From positions 1 to 64,000 of the forward strand of contig CABSNK010000014.1 in the NCBI GenBank assembly GCA_902479075.1: a DNA stretch of 64,000 nt, written 5' to 3'. This document shows, piece after piece, positions 61,270 through 64,000 of the stretch. This DNA comes from an uncultured Collinsella sp. (lineage in GTDB: Bacteria > Actinomycetota > Coriobacteriia > Coriobacteriales > Coriobacteriaceae). The notes under the pieces are model-generated. The model made no database searches and was not told the DNA's origin. It saw only the letters and a list, made by a program, of their open reading frames with translations. Positions within the stretch are counted from its first letter, which is position 1; each line of letters begins with the position of its first letter. Position numbers and translations under genes: made by a program.

Positions 61270-62553
61270 TTGGATATTATCCGCGTTGAGGGTGGCCACG
61301 CCATCGGAGGCTCCGTGCCCGTCTCGGGTGCCAAGAACTCCGCGCTCAAACTCATGGCGGCAACGCTTCTGGCGCCGGGCAAGACGACGCTGCAGAACGT
61401 GCCCGATATTTCCGATGTCCACGTGATGGGCAAGGTGCTCAAGGGCATGGGCGCTACGATCGATGTTCTCGACGAGCACACGCTCGAGATCGATACCTCC
61501 CAGGTCGATTCTTGGGAGGCGCCCTACGAGCTTGTCGCCAAGATGCGCGCCTCCACGGCCGTGATGGGCCCCCTGCTGGGTCGTTTCCATCGCGCCAAGA
61601 TCGCCATGCCGGGCGGCTGCAACCTGGGTGCTCGCAAGATCGATATGCATATCTTGGGTCTCGAGGCTCTGGGCGTCGAGTTCGACACCGCCCACGGCTA
61701 CATCAACGCCAGCGCTCCCCAGGGTCTGCACGGCACCACCGTCACGCTCGAATTCGCGAGCGTGGGCGCCACCGAGAACCTCATCATGGCTGCCGTGCGC
61801 GCACAGGGCACCACGGTTATCGACAACGCTGCCCGCGAGCCCGAGATCGTCGACCTTGCCAACATGCTCAATGAGATGGGTGCCAAGATCGTCGGCGCAG
61901 GCACGCCCGTCGTGACCATCGAGGGCGTGGAGGAGCTGCATCCCGTTACCCATTGCGTGGTGGGTGACCGCATTGAGGCCGGCACCTTTATCGTCGCCGG
62001 CGCCCTCATGGCCGATGAGCGCGGCGTCGATGTTACGGGCTTCTGCCCCATCCACCTGGGAATGGTGCTCAAAAAGATGGAACTTATGGGCATCGAGTGC
62101 GAGCGTATCGAGAACGGCGTCCACGTCAATCGCGTCGAGCGCATCAGGCCGGTCGATATCCAGACGCTTCCGTTCCCGGGTTTCCCGACCGACATGCAGG
62201 CGCAGATCATGGTGCTTTCGGCCCTTGCCGACGGAAGCTCCGTAATTACCGAGAACATCTTCGAGAACCGCTTCATGTTCGCCTCCGAGCTCGTGCGTAT
62301 GGGTGCCGATATTCGTATCGAGAGCCATCACGCCATGATTCACGGCGTCAAGGGCTTCTCGGGCGCACAGGTCGCCTCACCCGACCTGCGTGGCGGCGCG
62401 GCGCTTGTGGTTGCCGGTCTTATCGCCGATGGCGTTACCGAGGTCTCGGCCATCCATCACATCAAACGTGGCTACGAGCAGTTTGTCGAAAAGCTGCAGG
62501 CGCTTGGCGCGCATGTCGAACATGCCACCGTTCCCGATCCCGTCATCTACTAA
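61270..62553 (+). CDS. murA: UDP-N-acetylglucosamine 1-carboxyvinyltransferase
   Basis: A 427-residue enzyme of the first step of peptidoglycan synthesis, adding enolpyruvate from PEP to UDP-GlcNAc. SGAKNSALKLMAATLL at the N-terminus, RASTAVMGPLLGRF, catalytic Cys117 in PGGCNLGARKIDMHI (target residue of fosfomycin), DIQTLPFPGFPTDMQAQ and DLRGGAALVVAGL. TTG start 61270 with gaaaggg upstream. Coding starts right after the atp terminator. Confidence 0.96.
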   Translation: MDIIRVEGGHAIGGSVPVSGAKNSALKLMAATLLAPGKTTLQNVPDISDVHVMGKVLKGMGATIDVLDEHTLEIDTSQVDSWEAPYELVAKMRASTAVMGPLLGRFHRAKIAMPGGCNLGARKIDMHILGLEALGVEFDTAHGYINASAPQGLHGTTVTLEFASVGATENLIMAAVRAQGTTVIDNAAREPEIVDLANMLNEMGAKIVGAGTPVVTIEGVEELHPVTHCVVGDRIEAGTFIVAGALMADERGVDVTGFCPIHLGMVLKKMELMGIECERIENGVHVNRVERIRPVDIQTLPFPGFPTDMQAQIMVLSALADGSSVITENIFENRFMFASELVRMGADIRIESHHAMIHGVKGFSGAQVASPDLRGGAALVVAGLIADGVTEVSAIHHIKRGYEQFVEKLQALGAHVEHATVPDPVIY

Positions 62554-62565
62554 TGCAGGTTGCCT

Positions 62566-63792
62566 ATGTTTAACAAGAAACCCCTAGCGGATAACACCCG
62601 AAGACCCTCGACTGGTGCGCAGGCCAAGATCTACAGCCGCGACAATGTCGCACGCTATTCCGAGCGCGCCCGTCAGCGCCGTCGCGGCCGCACGGTTCGC
62701 CGCGTAGCTCTCATCGCCGTACTCGGCGTGCTGCTGAGCGCCACGACTGCTGCGGGTCTGTGGTTTGCCACTATCATGGGCAAGCTTGGCGACCCCAATG
62801 TCATTACCAACAACCTGCGCCAGATTCTGGTCGATACCAATGAGGCAAAAGATCCGTTCTACGTGTTGCTTCTTGGTACCGACGGTCGTCCGGGCGAGGA
62901 TACGTATCGTGCCGACTCGATTATCCTGGCACGCATCGACCCCACGCAAAAGCAGGCGACGCTCATTTCCGTTCCGCGCGACACCAAGGTCGTGTACAAG
63001 GGCGAGACCATGAAGATCAACGCCTGCCACACCGTTGGCGGCGCCGAGGCCATGGTCCAGGCGGTCAACGAGCTGTGCGGCGTGCAGATTTCTCACTATG
63101 CCGAGGTCAGCTTTGACGGCATGCAGTCGCTTATTGATTCGGTTGGCGGTATCGACATCAACGCGACCGACGACGTCGACGATCCCGAGCATCTGGATAT
63201 TAAGATTACCGCTGGTCAGCAGCATATGGACGGCGCTACCGCTCTTACCTATGCCCGCTGCCGCTACACCTATGCCGACGGCGATTACACGCGCATGCGC
63301 CATCAGCGTCAGGTGCTTGGCGCCCTTGCCAACCAGATTCTCAATAACTTCGATGCCACGAAGATCTTTGGCCTGGTTAATTCGCTGTCCGATATGCTCG
63401 TAACCGATATGAGCGTTCAGGATATCGTGTCCACGGTCAATGCCATGCGCGGCATGGATGTCGAGGGCATCTACTCGGCCAACCTGCCTTCGTACGCCGA
63501 CGACAGCACTGTGATCGACGGCGTGAGCTATGTCTTTGTCTACGAAGACGAGCTTAAGGAAATGATGGCCCGCGTCGACGCCGGTGAGGATCCCAAGGGC
63601 CCCAACACCATGGGCCTTTCAGACGGCTCCAGCTCCACGATCGGTGACCTCAACAACAATACGTCCGAGGACTACGCATATGGCACCGCGACCTCGTCGG
63701 GTGGCTCGGACGATTCCGACGATTCGAGCGACGGCTCCGATTACTACGAAGAGCCCACCGGTGACGGCAACGGCTACGAAGCCAACTACTAG
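62566..63792 (+). CDS. LytR-CpsA-Psr (LCP) family wall polymer ligase
   Basis: A 408-residue membrane-anchored enzyme: basic N-terminus, one helix VALIAVLGVLLSATTAAGLWF near residue 50, then the LCP domain with YVLLLGTDGRPGEDTYRADSIILARID, ISVPRDTKV, FDGMQSLIDSVGGIDI and YARCRYTYADGDYTRMRHQR (pyrophosphate-binding Arg). A Ser/Asp/Asn-rich tail of about 70 residues follows. LCP proteins attach teichoic acids or polysaccharides to peptidoglycan. ATG 62566 is used; TTG 62560 is an alternative. Next to murA. Confidence 0.92.
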   Translation: MFNKKPLADNTRRPSTGAQAKIYSRDNVARYSERARQRRRGRTVRRVALIAVLGVLLSATTAAGLWFATIMGKLGDPNVITNNLRQILVDTNEAKDPFYVLLLGTDGRPGEDTYRADSIILARIDPTQKQATLISVPRDTKVVYKGETMKINACHTVGGAEAMVQAVNELCGVQISHYAEVSFDGMQSLIDSVGGIDINATDDVDDPEHLDIKITAGQQHMDGATALTYARCRYTYADGDYTRMRHQRQVLGALANQILNNFDATKIFGLVNSLSDMLVTDMSVQDIVSTVNAMRGMDVEGIYSANLPSYADDSTVIDGVSYVFVYEDELKEMMARVDAGEDPKGPNTMGLSDGSSSTIGDLNNNTSEDYAYGTATSSGGSDDSDDSSDGSDYYEEPTGDGNGYEANY

Positions 63793-63793
63793 G

Positions 63794-63945
63794 GTTACGC
63801 GGTTTTACCAAACCGCGTAACCAGTTGACGCTGCAAACCCGCCAGAGCGGCAATCTGCCTTTCAACTTCGGCGGCATGACCAGAAGGTCAATGCCGCCTT
63901 GTTTCAAGGCACCTTGCTCGCTCTGGCGGGTTTTCGCTGTCCGCG
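63794..63945 (+). repeat. Structured dispersed element, copy D
   Basis: Starts 2 bases after the LCP stop codon. Hairpin gttacgcggttt/aaaccgcgtaac (63794-63821), perfect 14-bp helix 63835-63848 with 63920-63933, inner helix tgcctt/aaggca, terminal hairpin 63870-63898 (ggcggcat gacc agaa ggtc). The remaining bases to 64000 contain ttggggacgttcc, also found just after copy B. Confidence 0.78.
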
Positions 63946-64000
63946 CCAAAACATCGGCGTTGCCGGAACACTTGGCTCTTGGGGACGTTCCTTATGTGCC

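Overview
The window is a dense, GC-rich (about 60%) chromosomal stretch with about 52 protein genes on both strands. Gene content and style point to a gut Coriobacteriia, most likely Collinsella or a close relative. The clues are a high-GC Gram-positive cell wall (LTA synthase-like enzyme, LCP ligase, sortase-type anchor), frequent GTG/TTG starts behind strong Shine-Dalgarno sites, an atpB-E-F-H-A-G-D-C operon followed by murA, and many small palindromic repeats between genes. The genus is inferred from style, not from a database match. I saw no rRNA, tRNA, transposase, phage or CRISPR array.

Layout. 1-2369: C-terminal part of a sortase-anchored surface protein, broken by a frameshift. 2370-2926: non-coding, with a hairpin array. 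2927-11209: LTA-synthase-like enzyme (minus), nitroreductase, Kup potassium transporter, a small membrane protein and a KdpD/KdpE-like two-component pair. 11305-18202: RlmKL, HAD phosphatase, transaldolase-like aldolase and Tex. 18615-23040: dehydrogenase / MFS / SDR operon with a divergent LysR regulator. 23276-27501: MarR plus two half-size ABC exporters in one overlapping operon. 28195-29341: PfkB-type (pyridoxal) kinase and a TIGR04076-like protein. 29524-32782: two AAA/DUF4143 ATPases flanking a low-molecular-weight phosphatase. 32977-34230: MFS exporter. 34392-40238: the most distinctive locus, with an LpdD-like/IPP-isomerase-like fusion, a DASS permease, UbiD, UbiX and a MerR regulator. 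40415-46898: membrane protein, aldose epimerase, polar amino-acid ABC importer and M20 peptidase. 47146-54014: prfA, prmC, hicAB, sua5, glpK and upp. 54298-63792: complete ATP synthase operon, murA and an LCP ligase.

Main biological point. The 34.4-39.3 kb locus looks like a self-contained prenylated-FMN decarboxylase system. UbiX would make prFMN from FMN and a dimethylallyl phosphate, UbiD would use it to (de)carboxylate an aromatic acid, and the DASS permease would move the acid. A protein joining an LpdD-like domain to an isopentenyl-diphosphate-isomerase-type Nudix domain would link isoprenoid supply to cofactor delivery. That Nudix domain has alanine where the catalytic cysteine of type I isomerases normally lies.

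Non-coding DNA carries several repeat families: four copies of a roughly 150-base element with covarying helices; two 158-bp elements with long terminal inverted repeats and a shared centre; a four-unit hairpin array with 61-62 bp period; short palindromes hugging stop codons; and triplets of 33-bp-spaced repeats in front of both DUF4143 ATPase genes.
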